Shown here: one piece after another, positions 22,901-32,100 of the stretch
Layout of the letters: each line of letters begins with the position of its first letter
How positions within the stretch are numbered: position 1 is the first letter of the stretch
Assembly: GCF_902459465.1 (NCBI RefSeq)
Contig: NC_047083.1
Span: 7,927,526-7,991,525 of the forward strand
Reading direction: 5' to 3'
Origin: Asterias rubens
Lineage: Eukaryota > Echinodermata > Asteroidea > Forcipulatida > Asteriidae
Length of the DNA: 64,000 bases
Program-made: the position numbers and the translations under genes
The notes under the pieces: model-generated
Told to the model about the DNA's origin: nothing
Seen by the model: the letters and a program-made list of their open reading frames with translations, nothing else
Databases searched by the model: none

Positions 22901-25900
22901 TACGTGAAACAAAAAGGGTTTGTCAAAGATCAAGGGTTTTATCAAAGCAAAACAACACGGAACAAACACCAAATGTCTAGTTTTTAGTATTCTTATTACT
23001 TTACTCGTACCCTTTGAGTAGTCTTCCATGAGGTCCAGAGGTCGGTATGTCATCGGCAGAAAGATGATGTCTGTCTAACAGCTGCCTTACTGCAGGTGAC
23101 AAGACACCTCTGTTAATAACAGAAAACAAAGTACAGTATTGGTCAGTCCTCTCTTGGTTGGAATCTAAAGTCCCAAGTTGTGAAACCCGTGTCCATAAGC
23201 AAGACAATTAAAGAAAGTGGACACTATTGGTAATTGTCAAAGACTACCCTTCACAGTTGGTGTATCTCAACATATGCATAAAATAACTAACCTGTGAAAA
23301 TTTGAGCTCAATCGTGCCGAAGTTGCGAGATAGTGATGAAAGAAAAAACCCCCTTGTCACACGAAGTTGTGTGCGTTTATATGGTTGATTTCGAGACCTC
23401 CAGTTCTAAATCTGAGGTCTCAAAATCAAATTCGTGGAAAATTACTTCTTTCTCGAAAACTATGGCACTTCAGAGGGAGCCGTTTCTCACAATGTTTTAT
23501 ACCATCAACCTCTCCCCATTACTCATCACCAAGAAAGGTTTTATGCTCATAATTATTTTGAGTAATCACCAATAGTGTCCACTGCCTTTAACCATGATGC
23601 TTAGTCCTTCCGATGGGACATAAAGCCGTTGGTCCCATGTGTTGTGTACTGCACCTAAAAGAACCCAGTGCATCGAAAAGAGAAGGGGTTTGCCCCGGTG
23701 TACTTTGTCTGATTGGCTGCAGCTGCACCACAGCACCTTGTAAACCATAGTCCCTTGCTTCAACTGGTTAATTAATTTGTATTTAGTCGGACTGTAGTTT
23801 TCATTGACTTTATAAGGGCATTAGCATTTTTTTTATATATAATAAATTAGATAAATTTTGAATATGCAGACATCATTTCTCTTTAAAAAAATTCACTTTT
23901 CATGTCTCCCTGTATCATTCTAGAGCAAGTTCGAGGGCGCACATTTAAGTAGACTACTGACAAGCAATGTACATGCGCAGTGAAACTCAGACGAACGACT
24001 CGTTTGGAAGCCTAGTCATGGGTACTGTAAAGTCAAGTGATTACACCTACCCATCCTTTCCAACTGAATGTCTCATGCTTGAAAATTGAGTTGTTTCTGA
24101 CACCCCCTCTATCGGCCCATCAGCAACCGTTTCTGCCTGCTTGGGTGTTTCAGTCTCCCCTGGCATTTCAACAGCTGTGTGGTCTTCCCCCTCTGCAACT
24201 AGAAGAGCTATCATTGAGCTGATTTTGACACCTGAAGTGCCCTCCGGTACCTGTAAAAATAAGTATGGATGTTTTTTGTCTTCAAAACTTGTATTTTTTT
24301 TAGTAAACATAAATTATTTATGAAGAAAAAGATGAAAAGGAGGGAAGTCAGGTATGGTGTCTTGCCTCGCCTTCCATCTCTGTGATGGGCTCTATGTGGA
24401 TTGGGGTTTTCAGTCCCTACTTGACTTTGTGGGTTTTCCCTGGAGCAATTCTCTGGGGTTTTCCGCCCACTTCTAAAACTGAAATTTCTTCATTGACTTC
24501 TCACCTTGTCTAGATGCTGAAAAGGCTTTGACAAGTATTATCATAGATGTAGATGTAGAAGGAAAAAAGCTCTAGATTTTCCGGCGATATCTTAAAAAAA
24601 CGTGACTTTTGAAATGAAATTTTCACTAACTAGTTTAAATATGTATATATCTTCATTTATATAAGATTAAACCAATCAAACGGTTCCATAACCTAAGATT
24701 ATACTTTGTCTGTAATGGCATTATACTTTGCCTTCTGGTGATTAACTTCTTCCGTCTTTTTCTAATGGTTCAAAATCTCTCAAACAGATCCTTTTTTATA
24801 GCTGGTCCCAAACTGTTGAACTCTATCCCCATCAATGCTCCTTCTATCGTCAGTTTTAAGAGAAACACCTTTAAAGACACTGGACACTATTGGTAATTGT
24901 CAAAGACCAGACTTCTCACTTGCTGTATCTCAACATATGCAAAATATAACAAACCTGTGAAAATTTGAGCTCAATCAGTCATCGAAGTTGCGAGATAACA
25001 ATGAAAGAAAAAGCACCCTTGTCACACGAAGATGTGTGCGTTCAGATGCTTGATTTCGAGACCTCAAATTCTAAATCTGAGGTCTCGAAATCAAATTCGT
25101 GGAAAATTACTTCTTTCTCGAAAACTACTCCACTTCAGAGGGAGCCGTTTCTCACAATTTTTTTATACTACCAACCTCTCCCCATTACTTGTTACCAAGT
25201 AAGGTTTTATGCTAATAAATATTTTGAGTAATTACCAACAGTGTCCACTGCCTTTAAACAGTTTTGTTCTGCGACCCTCATCTTTGTATTTTGTTTTTCA
25301 TCTTATTCTGGTAAGTGTCTAGTTTTTGTTATAAACACGCTTTATAATGATACCTTTTATTATTCTTTACAGTGTTATTCAAACTGGAAAACAAGAGATA
25401 GCTTTACCAGTATCTTAGCAAGAATTCCATCATCATCAGCATCCAATGTGAGTGTTGCTTTATCTGTCTCGATCTCACACAACGCGTCACCAGCAGCAAT
25501 TGCATCACCTATAGAAAAGAGCACACAAACCAATGTAGTGGGGGGAAAAAAGATCAATATTTATTGTAAACACAATATGGGTTTAATAACTATCAAATTC
25601 TGATCGGTTTCTAAGCTTGGGCGATATCACGATATTATCGAATATCGCGATATTAATTTGGAAACGATTTCGATATCGGATGAATTTGGTTTTAATCGAA
25701 ATATCGATATATCGCGATATATCGCGATAATCGATATCGATTAAATATCGTGGTGTAATTTTCTAGCTGAGACATCTCGCACCCCATAGGTTTGGAGTAA
25801 AACCAGAAGAATAGGTCATTAGAACACCTCTCTTATGCTATGACTGTCTCTTCTACAACTTTCACTTGGAGTTTGAAGACTGATGATGTCAAATTTAATT

Positions 25901-27369
25901 AATCGCGATTATATCGAATATCGCGATATATTGTAGGCGATATATTGTGAATAAAAAAAATCAATATCGCCCAAGCTAAGTGCACAGTTCCCAAATGCAC
26001 TAAAGACATGCGGTTAGACTGGCTTTAGTGTAAACAAACTTGTGGTTGGAACGATCTGAAAGGTTTGGCAGTCATTAAAATACAGGCCTAGTGCTGGATT
26101 CTAGCACATTTCAATGAGTCAATGGACCCTTCCCATGAAATATGCTAATTACATCACGCATGCGTACAGACCCTGTTGGTTGGCAAACGCCATAGAGTTG
26201 TGCACTAAGCAGACGCGCAATCGCGTCTGCGTCACGCACCCATTAGCAGTTTACAAAACAGTGCGATGTTCCCTCATTTTGCCAACCAAAACGTTAGTGC
26301 GTACGCGCTACGTGCAATTTACATATTTCATGGGAAGGGTCTATTCCAGGGGTTATGAGCAAGCAGGGCATGTTGGTAAATGAATCTTTTATTTGTTGAT
26401 ACTGTGGGAACAAAATGTTCCTTGAACCTTCAAATGTATAACAAACTTTACCTTCTTGTTTGAGCCATTTGAGGATTGTTCCTTCCTCCATGGTAGGCGA
26501 CAGTGCAGGCATCAACAGCTTCGTTCCTTCTACTCCTAAAAACAACATTAAAAAACGAATATTACATTTATAAATGAAGATTCGTTATAAATGAGGTTCG
26601 TTCTGCTATCGTCACCACAAACCTTACTCTCAGAACTACATGAGGTTCGTTCCACTATCGTCTTTGTTGAGAGGATAGCAAATGTACCTCAGTCATATGA
26701 CTCAAAGTTCTAGGTAGGAGTACACAAACCTCATTTACAAACAAAATCTGAGCGACACACTGGAAAGGAATTTAGGTACAAATTTCTGTAATACGTATGC
26801 CACCAACATTTTCGTTAGTTATGAAATAATTACTTCAATTTCATTCAATAATAAATGATGTATTAATTTATTATTAATGTTACTTTAAATTTTTTTAATA
26901 TAACTTTTTTTTTGTAAATAAATGAGTGAAAAAGTTGTGGCACTGGCAGGCAACGCAGATCTTTCTGAATTTAGAAAATTAACTGGGAGCCATCCTATTC
27001 TCTTGCACTCTGCAGTAACTAAAATTGTCTCGGAAGCCAAATTTCTAATAATCATTCAATGAACAAGCCTGGCATCATCATACTCTCATCGAGTCCAGCC
27101 AGTAAAGAGTGAAAGTGTGTTGATGAATTATGATGCGGATTGTCGCGGTAGTTTTTATTATTTTAGTCCGGAAATTGGGCTACCGTACACAGAGATTGCA
27201 GCCAACGCCACATTAACAAAAATAAGCTGACCGTACCTGCCAAGCAACTGCTTCTTGAAAGTCCCCTTTTGATGCACCATCTTTGAATTGGTTTGTTGAA
27301 TTGCAATGATGACAACATTGACTTTAAAGCACAGCTACGGGAACCGGCAAGTCTAATGGAGGCCGCCAT
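16745..27369 (-). CDS. PDHX: Pyruvate dehydrogenase complex component X (E3-binding protein), complete
   Basis: Eleven exons join without a break into 475 codons; human PDHX has 501 residues. Order: mitochondrial targeting region rich in Arg/Ser (about 1-44); one lipoyl domain (47-128) with EIETDKA and lipoyl Lys near 89; peripheral-subunit/E3-binding domain (176-210, LSPAVRQLL...HGRLLKGDVL); Pro/Val-rich linker (215-252); E2-like inner-core domain (253-475) with [12 protein letters not shown] and [17 protein letters not shown]2 acetyltransferases carry a catalytic DHRxxDG motif. Here it reads SDGRVVND (445-452), so the His is gone, as in vertebrate PDHX. The protein should therefore anchor dihydrolipoamide dehydrogenase to the matrix complex rather than acetylate CoA. 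The start at 27369 is in GCCGCC-type context (antisense GCCGCCAT). A possible AATAAA (TTTATT on plus, 16716) lies close after the stop. Confidence 0.96.
17330..17552 (+). mobile_element. F1 MITE subtype, partial
   Basis: Forward; it starts at GTGTGCTTTCAGATGC and has AGGCTTCAGGCCTGAAGTC. It abuts the next F1 copy. PDHX intron 10. Confidence 0.75.
17552..17900 (+). mobile_element. F1 MITE
   Basis: Forward, GAGACCTC-dyad type; the left TIR is shortened and the right TIR complete. Confidence 0.85.
17946..18010 (-). CDS. PDHX: PDHX exon 10 (inner core)
   Basis: A short exon, [20 protein letters not shown] followed by F and two bases of Ser. The acceptor is GGTATAG and the donor TTCAG|GTAAGT. 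Confidence 0.95.
18060..18488 (-). mobile_element. LINE 3' end with reverse-transcriptase C-terminus
   Basis: The minus strand has a clean 113-codon frame (18147-18488) reading [20 protein letters not shown].., [20 protein letters not shown] and [20 protein letters not shown]. This is the typical C-terminus of CR1/L2/Jockey-like ORF2. The tail is GCGCTTTATAAGTGCTG(TATTATTA). It lies in PDHX intron 9. Confidence 0.9.
18518..19015 (+). mobile_element. SINE-B split by a hAT-like insertion
   Basis: The left part ends GGTCTAGTTGGTAAG at 18562. The right part resumes TTGGTAAGACACTGCACTAG at 18900 and carries box B (GGTCGTGCGTTCGAATCTCA). Confidence 0.88.
18563..18899. mobile_element. hAT-like MITE with perfect 8-bp target duplication
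   Basis: 337 bases flanked by TTGGTAAG on both sides (18555-18562, 18900-18907). The right end, read inward, is CAGTGTTGTAGCCACGGTGG; the left end is the more diverged CAATTTTAGTGGTGGGCAG. 8-bp duplications and CAGTG-type ends are hAT hallmarks. No transposase remains. Confidence 0.9.
19055..19150 (-). mobile_element. SINE-A head fragment
   Basis: Minus strand: GTCGTGCCCGAGCGGAAAAGAGCAC and GGGTTCGAGTCCCAG. The body is lost. Confidence 0.8.
19293..19451 (-). CDS. PDHX: PDHX exon 9 (inner core)
   Basis: It encodes [11 protein letters not shown], then [19 protein letters not shown]. The acceptor is TTTTACAG and the donor GTGAAG|GTAAGA. Confidence 0.95.
19552..19742 (+). repeat. F8 dispersed repeat, partial
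   Basis: CTGCCGCGGAGTAGATAATCG, CAGTTCTGAAAAGAACTGTCC and ACTGCCGCGGAGTCAGTTCTG. It is almost the same as 21378-21549. It lies in PDHX intron 8. Confidence 0.85.
19793..19930 (-). CDS. PDHX: PDHX exon 8 (inner core)
   Basis: It encodes [20 protein letters not shown], then [17 protein letters not shown]. The acceptor is TTGTGCAG and the donor CTTAAG|GTATGG. Confidence 0.95.
20035..20470. other. Partly self-complementary intronic stretch
   Basis: TTTCACAAGCCTGTGTATACAAATACGGAT.. to ..GTATCCGTTGCTAACGTGTGTGAAA look like diverged arms, and GAGAGGTTTC / GAAACCTCTC lie at 20016 and 20456. A probable old foldback of about 450 bases. Confidence 0.5.
20516..20772 (+). mobile_element. SINE-A, full head and body
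   Basis: GTGTCGTGGCTGAGCGATAAAAGCAC (box A region), GGGTCGAGTCCCAGTC (box B), CACCCAGGGGTAAATGGG. The tail is expanded into the next repeat; GAAAGTGCTTTCAGAAGCCC at 21114 is the original 3' end. Confidence 0.88.
20773..21113 (+). repeat. 31-bp minisatellite derived from a SINE tail, 11 copies
   Basis: The unit is TAATGGCCCAGTGACCAGGGG plus TAATAATGAT, perfect in nearly all copies. The same words occur once in other SINE-A tails. PDHX intron 7. Confidence 0.97.
21192..21260 (-). CDS. PDHX: PDHX exon 7 (start of inner-core domain)
   Basis: A 23-codon exon, [20 protein letters not shown] then ESK, the usual opening helix of the E2 core. It is too short to show as a stand-alone ORF. The acceptor is ATTGCAG and the donor CTAAG|GTTAGT. 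Confidence 0.95.
21300..21552 (+). repeat. F8 dispersed repeat, longest copy
   Basis: GCGGTAACACCATGTGTGTAT, CTACTTGCCAGGTAGAGTTTG, CTGCCGCGGAGTAGATAATCG and GTTCTGAAAAGAACTGTCC in order. PDHX intron 6. Confidence 0.85.
21806..21960. mobile_element. Diverged F3-type half element
   Basis: TTAAGCACAAAAAGTAGCTAAGC and CTAAGCATAACAAAATTTTGC recall the F3 arm. The second arm is degraded and ends against PDHX exon 6. Confidence 0.45.
21963..22101 (-). CDS. PDHX: PDHX exon 6 (second linker)
   Basis: It finishes the E3-binding domain ([10 protein letters not shown]) and continues into a Pro/Val/Thr-rich flexible linker ending NYQQQ. The donor is CAACAG|GTGCGT. Confidence 0.92.
22170..22305 (+). mobile_element. 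SINE-A 3' half
   Basis: CTGTATACTCCCCAGGGAGC, CAGTGACCAGGGGTAATAATG and AAGCGCTTTGAGACGC. Confidence 0.85.
22417..22791. mobile_element. F2 MITE, complete
   Basis: The ends are TTTAAAGCCATT.TACACTTTCGGTA and TACCGAAAGGGTCCAATGGCTTTAAA. The interior has CGTGTCATGACATGTG and ATTCTCG.TA.CGAGAAT. PDHX intron 5. Confidence 0.88.
23011..23109 (-). CDS. PDHX: PDHX exon 5 (E3-binding domain)
   Basis: It encodes [20 protein letters not shown] followed by [11 protein letters not shown], the peripheral-subunit-binding fold. The acceptor is TTAACAG and the donor AAAGG|GTACGA. Confidence 0.94.
23211..23593 (+). mobile_element. F1 MITE, complete
   Basis: Forward, dyad GAGACCTCCAGTT..GAGGTCTC. PDHX intron 4. 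Confidence 0.9.
24051..24250 (-). CDS. PDHX: PDHX exon 4 (end of lipoyl domain and first linker)
   Basis: It encodes [20 protein letters not shown] and then an acidic, Thr/Glu-rich linker. The donor is GATGG|GTAGGT. Confidence 0.92.
24350..24500 (+). repeat. Dispersed repeat, second copy of the 13105 family
   Basis: GGTGTCTTGCCTCGCCTTCC, GGGGTTTTCAGTCCCTACTTG and CAATTCTCTGGGGTTTTCCG match 13110-13255. Confidence 0.8.
24665..25330 (+). mobile_element. LINE 3' end split by an F1 MITE
   Basis: The plus strand from 24786 reads [20 protein letters not shown] and [10 protein letters not shown], broken at TTTAAA. After the MITE the same frame resumes as [13 protein letters not shown] (25257 on). 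This is the ..AGP.LWN.LP....SF.. motif of non-LTR RT C-termini. Confidence 0.75.
24870..25258 (+). mobile_element. F1 MITE inserted in a LINE
   Basis: Forward and complete, with TTTAAA on both sides. Its removal leaving one TTTAAA restores the LINE frame. PDHX intron 3. Confidence 0.92.
25408..25508 (-). CDS. PDHX: PDHX exon 3 (lipoyl-lysine hairpin)
   Basis: It encodes [20 protein letters not shown]; the Lys of DKA is the expected lipoylation site. The acceptor is TTCTATAG. The donor position may be off by one base. Confidence 0.93.
25616..25975. mobile_element. MITE with CTTGGGCGAT TIRs and CTAAG target duplication
   Basis: 360 bases, ends CTTGGGCGAT and ATCGCCCAAG, flanked by CTAAG (25611-25615, 25976-25980). 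The interior is a dense string of ATATCG/CGATAT words able to fold in many registers. PDHX intron 2. Confidence 0.9.
26122..26345. mobile_element. Foldback element with about 30-bp TIRs
   Basis: GACCCTTCCCATGAAATATG at 26126 and CATATTTCATGGGAAGGGTC ending near 26340. Inner arms GTTGGTTGGCAAA.. / ..TTTGCCAACCAAAAC surround AGACGCGCAATCGCGTCTGCG. Confidence 0.88.
26452..26535 (-). CDS. PDHX: PDHX exon 2 (start of lipoyl domain)
   Basis: It encodes [20 protein letters not shown], the first strands of a lipoyl domain. The acceptor is TTTTTAG and the donor GAAG|GTAAAG. Confidence 0.93.
27237..27369 (-). CDS. PDHX: PDHX exon 1 (start, mitochondrial presequence)
   Basis: It begins [19 protein letters not shown], basic and hydroxylated with no acidic residue, as a matrix presequence should be. 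An upstream in-frame ATG (27393) would add eight residues including Asp and Glu, so the second Met was chosen. The donor is GCAG|GTACGG. Confidence 0.85.
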
Positions 27370-27680
27370 CTTGGAAACTTCGTCCACGCCCACATTAATC
27401 GATTACTCGAAAACCGAAAAATCGAATACGCATTCCGAACAAAAAGCTTATTCGGAATTCGGAACACATGTCATTTTGGACACTGCATCTAGCTGTGTGC
27501 GTGTGTGGGTTGTTGATGCTCTGTCTGTTTGATGGGTTGATTCTAATTAAATTCCTCCATGGTTTGATGAGATGAGACATTTTCGTCTGTTCTTCTCGCG
27601 TAACAATGAAGGTATTGTGCCAGATATTGATAAGATAATCACTGTGCCCGCCCAGATGTGGCTGGACCTTGGTTCATTGA
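27370..27680. promoter_or_regulatory. Probable divergent promoter region upstream of PDHX
   Basis: This is the only repeat-free DNA between the PDHX start and the first MITE of the interval shared with the plus-strand gene at 28897. No TATA box is obvious beside the PDHX start. A plus-strand ATG at 27572 opens about 50 codons (starting MRHFRLFFSRNNEG), with a weak GAAG|GTATTG donor after 13 codons. It might be the missing first exon of the downstream gene, but nothing confirms it. The regulatory role is inferred from position. Confidence 0.35.
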
Positions 27681-28057
27681 TTAAAGCCATGTTTCACTTT
27701 CGGAAAATTAAAAGTTCACAGATTTACAAATAACTTACACTACACTCACAGGGTAATGGTGAAAGACTTCTCTTGAAATATTATTCCATGAAATGCTTTA
27801 CTTTTTGAGAAAACATGAAAACAATTATCAATTCTCGAATATCGAGAGTTACAGATTTATTTTAAACACATGTATGATGTCACGGCGAAACGTGCAGAAC
27901 AAGGGTGGGTTTTCCCGTTATTTTCTCCCGCCTTCGATGACCGATGCGATTGAGCCTAAATTTTCACAGGTTTGTTATTTTATATATGTAAGTTGTGATA
28001 CACGAAGTGTGGGCCTTTGGACAATACTGTTTACCGAAAGTGTCCAATGGCTTTAAA
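27681..28057. mobile_element. F2 MITE, complete
   Basis: TTAAAGCCATGTTTCACTTTCGG to CCGAAAGTGTCCAATGGCTTTAAA. It lies between the divergent genes. Confidence 0.88.
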
Positions 28058-28105
28058 GCAAAGGTGTTGCCTTACAACTTTTGTATCGATGTCTAGTTGC
28101 GATAA

Positions 28106-28151
28106 TCGTAACCCTCCATCCTCCCGACAGTCGGAGACCGGAGGGTTACGA
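28106..28151. repeat. Short hairpin in the PDHX/gene 2 interval
   Basis: CGTAACCCTCC and GGAGGGTTACG are separated by about 22 bases that contain CCCGACAGTCGGAG, a second dyad. Confidence 0.7.
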
Positions 28152-28448
28152 CACAAGACTGATATTATCGGTGTAACTAGCAGTTTTGACCAGTTTTTGC
28201 CAGACTCGTGATCAGATTCGTCCTTTTTTTCCACTTTCCAAAATCATGACAGACATTCTAAACACATGGAGTTGATCTTTATTGTATGACAACGTCATCT
28301 GGAACCCTTAAAACAACATCATGAAAATATTTGGCAGAAAAAACGACAAAAACTTACCAAAAGACTGACCGAATATATCCATAATCCATAGCGGGGCCAA
28401 CTAGTGATTTTGAACGTCGCACTTCCTTGGCAACAACCAATCAGCGTT

Positions 28449-28775
28449 TCTCAACATATGCATAATATAACAAACCTGTGAAAATTTGAGCTCAATTGGT
28501 CGTCGAAGTTGCGAGATAATAATGAAAGAAAAAGCACCCTTGTCACACAAAGTTGTGTGCTTTCAGATGCTTGATTTCGAGACCTCAAATGCTAAACTTG
28601 AGGTCACGAAATCAAATTCGTGGAAAATTACTTCTTTCTCGAAAACTGCGTCACTTCAGAGGGAGCGGTTTCTCACAATGTTTTATACTACCAACCTCTC
28701 CCCATTACTTGTTAGCAAGTAAGGTTTTAATCTGATAATTATTTTGAGTAATTACCAATAGTGTCCACTGCCTTT
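28449..28775 (+). mobile_element. F1 MITE, left end missing
   Basis: Forward, starting at CTCAACATATGCATAAT. Right TIR complete. Confidence 0.88.
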
Positions 28776-28896
28776 AATAAGCTAAAGTAGTAGTAGTAGT
28801 TGCGAAACTAAAGTAGTAGTCCCATTCGATTTTCTTCCTTCACCCAGGTGTATTAGTTTTAAAGGTTGCTGAACAATTGTTTTGTTTTGATTGCAG

Positions 28897-29127
28897 TTCT
28901 CTCATTTCAAGTTTAAAGTTGTGACGGAACCGCATCAGTGTGGTCGAGTCTTCAAAGCCAAAGCGCTTCGTGAATCACTGGAGATCATTGATCTCATTAT
29001 AAAAACAAAGAACAAGGAGCATTTCACATCCAGACTTCGGAGGGGAACTCACTACCTCTTAAGGTACCCCCAGGACGAACTACCTACCGCCGGCGCCAAG
29101 TTCACCATAGTGAAAGATGAGACCAGG
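28897..29127 (+). CDS. Unidentified gene 2, exon A
   Basis: It follows the strong acceptor TTTTGATTGCAG and ends ACCAGG|GTAACC. It holds 77 codons in phase 0, FSHFKFKVVTEPHQCGRVFK to KFTIVKDETR. A foldback repeat starts directly after the donor. Earlier coding sequence must exist, because no ATG precedes the acceptor in frame. Confidence 0.65.
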
Positions 29128-32100
29128 GTAACCATATGAACACTTACGTCATCACACAAGCGCGAGTGAAATACGGAAAAATATGGCGCCTCTGCGTCCC
29201 ATATCCATCGAGACCGAGGCTGAAGGCCGATTTGGATATTGGAGGTAGATGCGTCATATTTTTCCGCATTCCACAGGCGCAAGTGTGATAACGAGTTTAT
29301 CTTCCAGCCTCATTAAGTCAATAAGTTAGGGTTATGTTTTTGTTTTGGTTTTGCATGTCAAATTTACGAATGTAATTTTTTGCACTGACCGTATGCGGAG
29401 CGTGACGCATTGACACTCATTACGCATAGTTAGTGCAATATAAAAGCTATGAGTAGGTTATCGTCTGATAACACACTCCGGTTCCATGCGAACTGGAAGA
29501 TAAACTCTAGTTACAAGAATTGTAACGCTCCAGCGACGTAGCTTGTGTCTTCGACCCTCACCTGAGCGTTACAATTATCATAACCTACTTGCTTTCTTGT
29601 GGCATGTCGTGGCCTAGCGGTTAAGAACACCGGACTCAAGCTCTGGTGTTTTTGATCAGCAGAGTGTGGGTTTGAGTCTCAGTGGCGACAGCTGTGTCCT
29701 TAAGCAAGACACTTAACCATGCTGCTTCAGCCTTTGGATTGGGCGTAAAGCCCTTTGTCCTGTATGTTGTGTGTCATACAAACATTGATTTAACATGATT
29801 ATGAATTGCTCAAATCAACAAATTGTGCAGAAAAGTTTCCCTATGGCGTCACCACTTTTTCATTTGATATGAAATAATATGGAATCTAATTTACCTCAAT
29901 GAGATGCCTTTTTGTGTTTGTAAAAGTAAGTGAAAAAGTGGTGGCGCCATATGGAAAGTTATCTTCCAGTCTGTGCTAATCCACCAATCAGAAGCTCGAA
30001 CTACTAGGGGGATAAAAACATATATGCTACGACCTCTGTTAGGCCTGGGCGAATTATTCAAATATCCAGTTAATGGCGAATAGGTTTTCCTATCCGTAAC
30101 CGCGAATGCCTTTTTTTTCTTAACCGGATATCCGCATAGGGCGCGAATAGCTATTTATAAACCGGATAGTTCTGTAGTTACAACCAAGTAACCGGATATT
30201 CTATTAATATCCAAATATCCGCGGACGTCGGGCGACAAATGATAGGAATATTTTGACTGAATCCTTATGAAACTTCTATAAAACAGCATAAATTAAGTAT
30301 TTAACTATGCTCACCTTCGTGAAGAATTAAAACAATGACATTTCTGACGTAATTTGTTCAAAGATTACGAAAGTTTTCCTTCATGTAAAGTCAATCACGA
30401 TCAAAGAAACAGCAAATCGCCATCTATAAATTAAATCCGGTTATTTTTATGAATGAATCGAGTGACACTGTCTAAAACTAATATCAATCCGCCCATAAGA
30501 TCTCATTCACAAACGAACAGCGGTTACAGCGCCCTCTAGCGGGAAACAAATTAATATTACATTTTTTTTTTTTTAAATAGCGCCCTCTAGCGGTGAAAAA
30601 ACTATTCGAATATCCGGTTAATTTCGGATAGTTGGCCAGCGGTATCCGAATACCAAAATTTCACTATTCGCCCAGCACTAACCTATGTTTTATATCCTAC
30701 TTCCTCTGTTTTTATTACACAGTGCATATTGTGAAATGTCATTTTGTCATGCTCCGTATACGGACAGTGAAAAAATCTTCTAAACTTTGTGCGCGTGAAT
30801 GCTGTTCGTCGCGAAATAACATACTGAAATTTTAAACTTTGCGCGTTGCACGTGAGACTGGAAGTTAAATTCGTTATCACACGCACGCTCGTGGAATACG
30901 AAAAAATATAGCGCGTCTGCGCCCCATATCTAACTCGGCCTTCCGCCTCGTTGTATATGGGATGCAGATGCGCTATATTTTTCCCGTGTTTCACTCGCAC
31001 TTGTGTGATAACTTATATTATCCAATTGTGTTTCAGTAACTAGACAACAATACTTATTCTAGTCATTGTGAAATCAGTGGTTAGCTTGGTAGGATTTGAA
31101 CCCACAACCCTGCCGTCTAACCACTGGACCACGGTGACTATTCCTTATTTAAATATTTTTTTGTCAATGTTTTGTCACAGATTTTTACAACTTATGCCTT
31201 TCACATACCGAAAGAAGTCGAAGCTGCTTATTATGAAGCGAAATTACTCACGGTTCCGGAGGCTGATCGTGCGGAGAAAAACACAAGATTATCTCTCAGG
31301 GGTGTCATAAAAAATGTGAGTAATTTTTAGTGAGGTTTGAAGCTTTGCATGGTGTGAATAAAGAATAACTATAGTGAACTTGCAGGTAAAACCATGCATT
31401 AAAGGCAGTGGACACTATTGTTAATTACTCAAAATAATTATTAGCATAAAACCTCACTTGGTAACGAGTAATGGGGAGGGGTTGATAGTATAAAAACATT
31501 GTGAGAAACGGCTCCCTCTGAAGTATGTAATGTAGTTTTCGAGAAAGAAGTAATTTTTCCACGAATTTGATTTTGAGACCTCAGATTTTGAGGTCTTGAA
31601 ATAAAGCATCTGAAAGCACTCAACTTCGTGTGACACTTGGGTGTTTTTTCTTTCATTATTATCTCTCAACTTTGACGACCAACTGAGCTCAAATTTTCAC
31701 AGGTTTGTTACTCTTATGCATATGTTGAGATACACCAAGTGAGAAGACTGGTCTTTGACAAATACCAATAGTGTCCAGTGTCTTTAGTATTACCAAAGTT
31801 TTAAAACGCAATGTCTCTTTATAACCAGCTGTCACCCATCACATGGATGGAAACCTGCCCAAGACGAGAGTTTGACTTGGAAGAACCTGATACCTCCTCA
31901 TCAATTAAGTGCACCGTCTTAGGGAGGACCTGTACCAGCCACTTACCTGAGGGTTCTCATGCCACATTCACTAACTTGGAGACGACAGTCTTCAAGGGAA
32001 CTGTCCAGGTCTGCACAACACCGGAAACCGTAATTAGTGCAAGTATTTTTTTTTTAGTCGCCATACACACAAGGTGTGACGGCCACTTCAAGGTGTGGGC

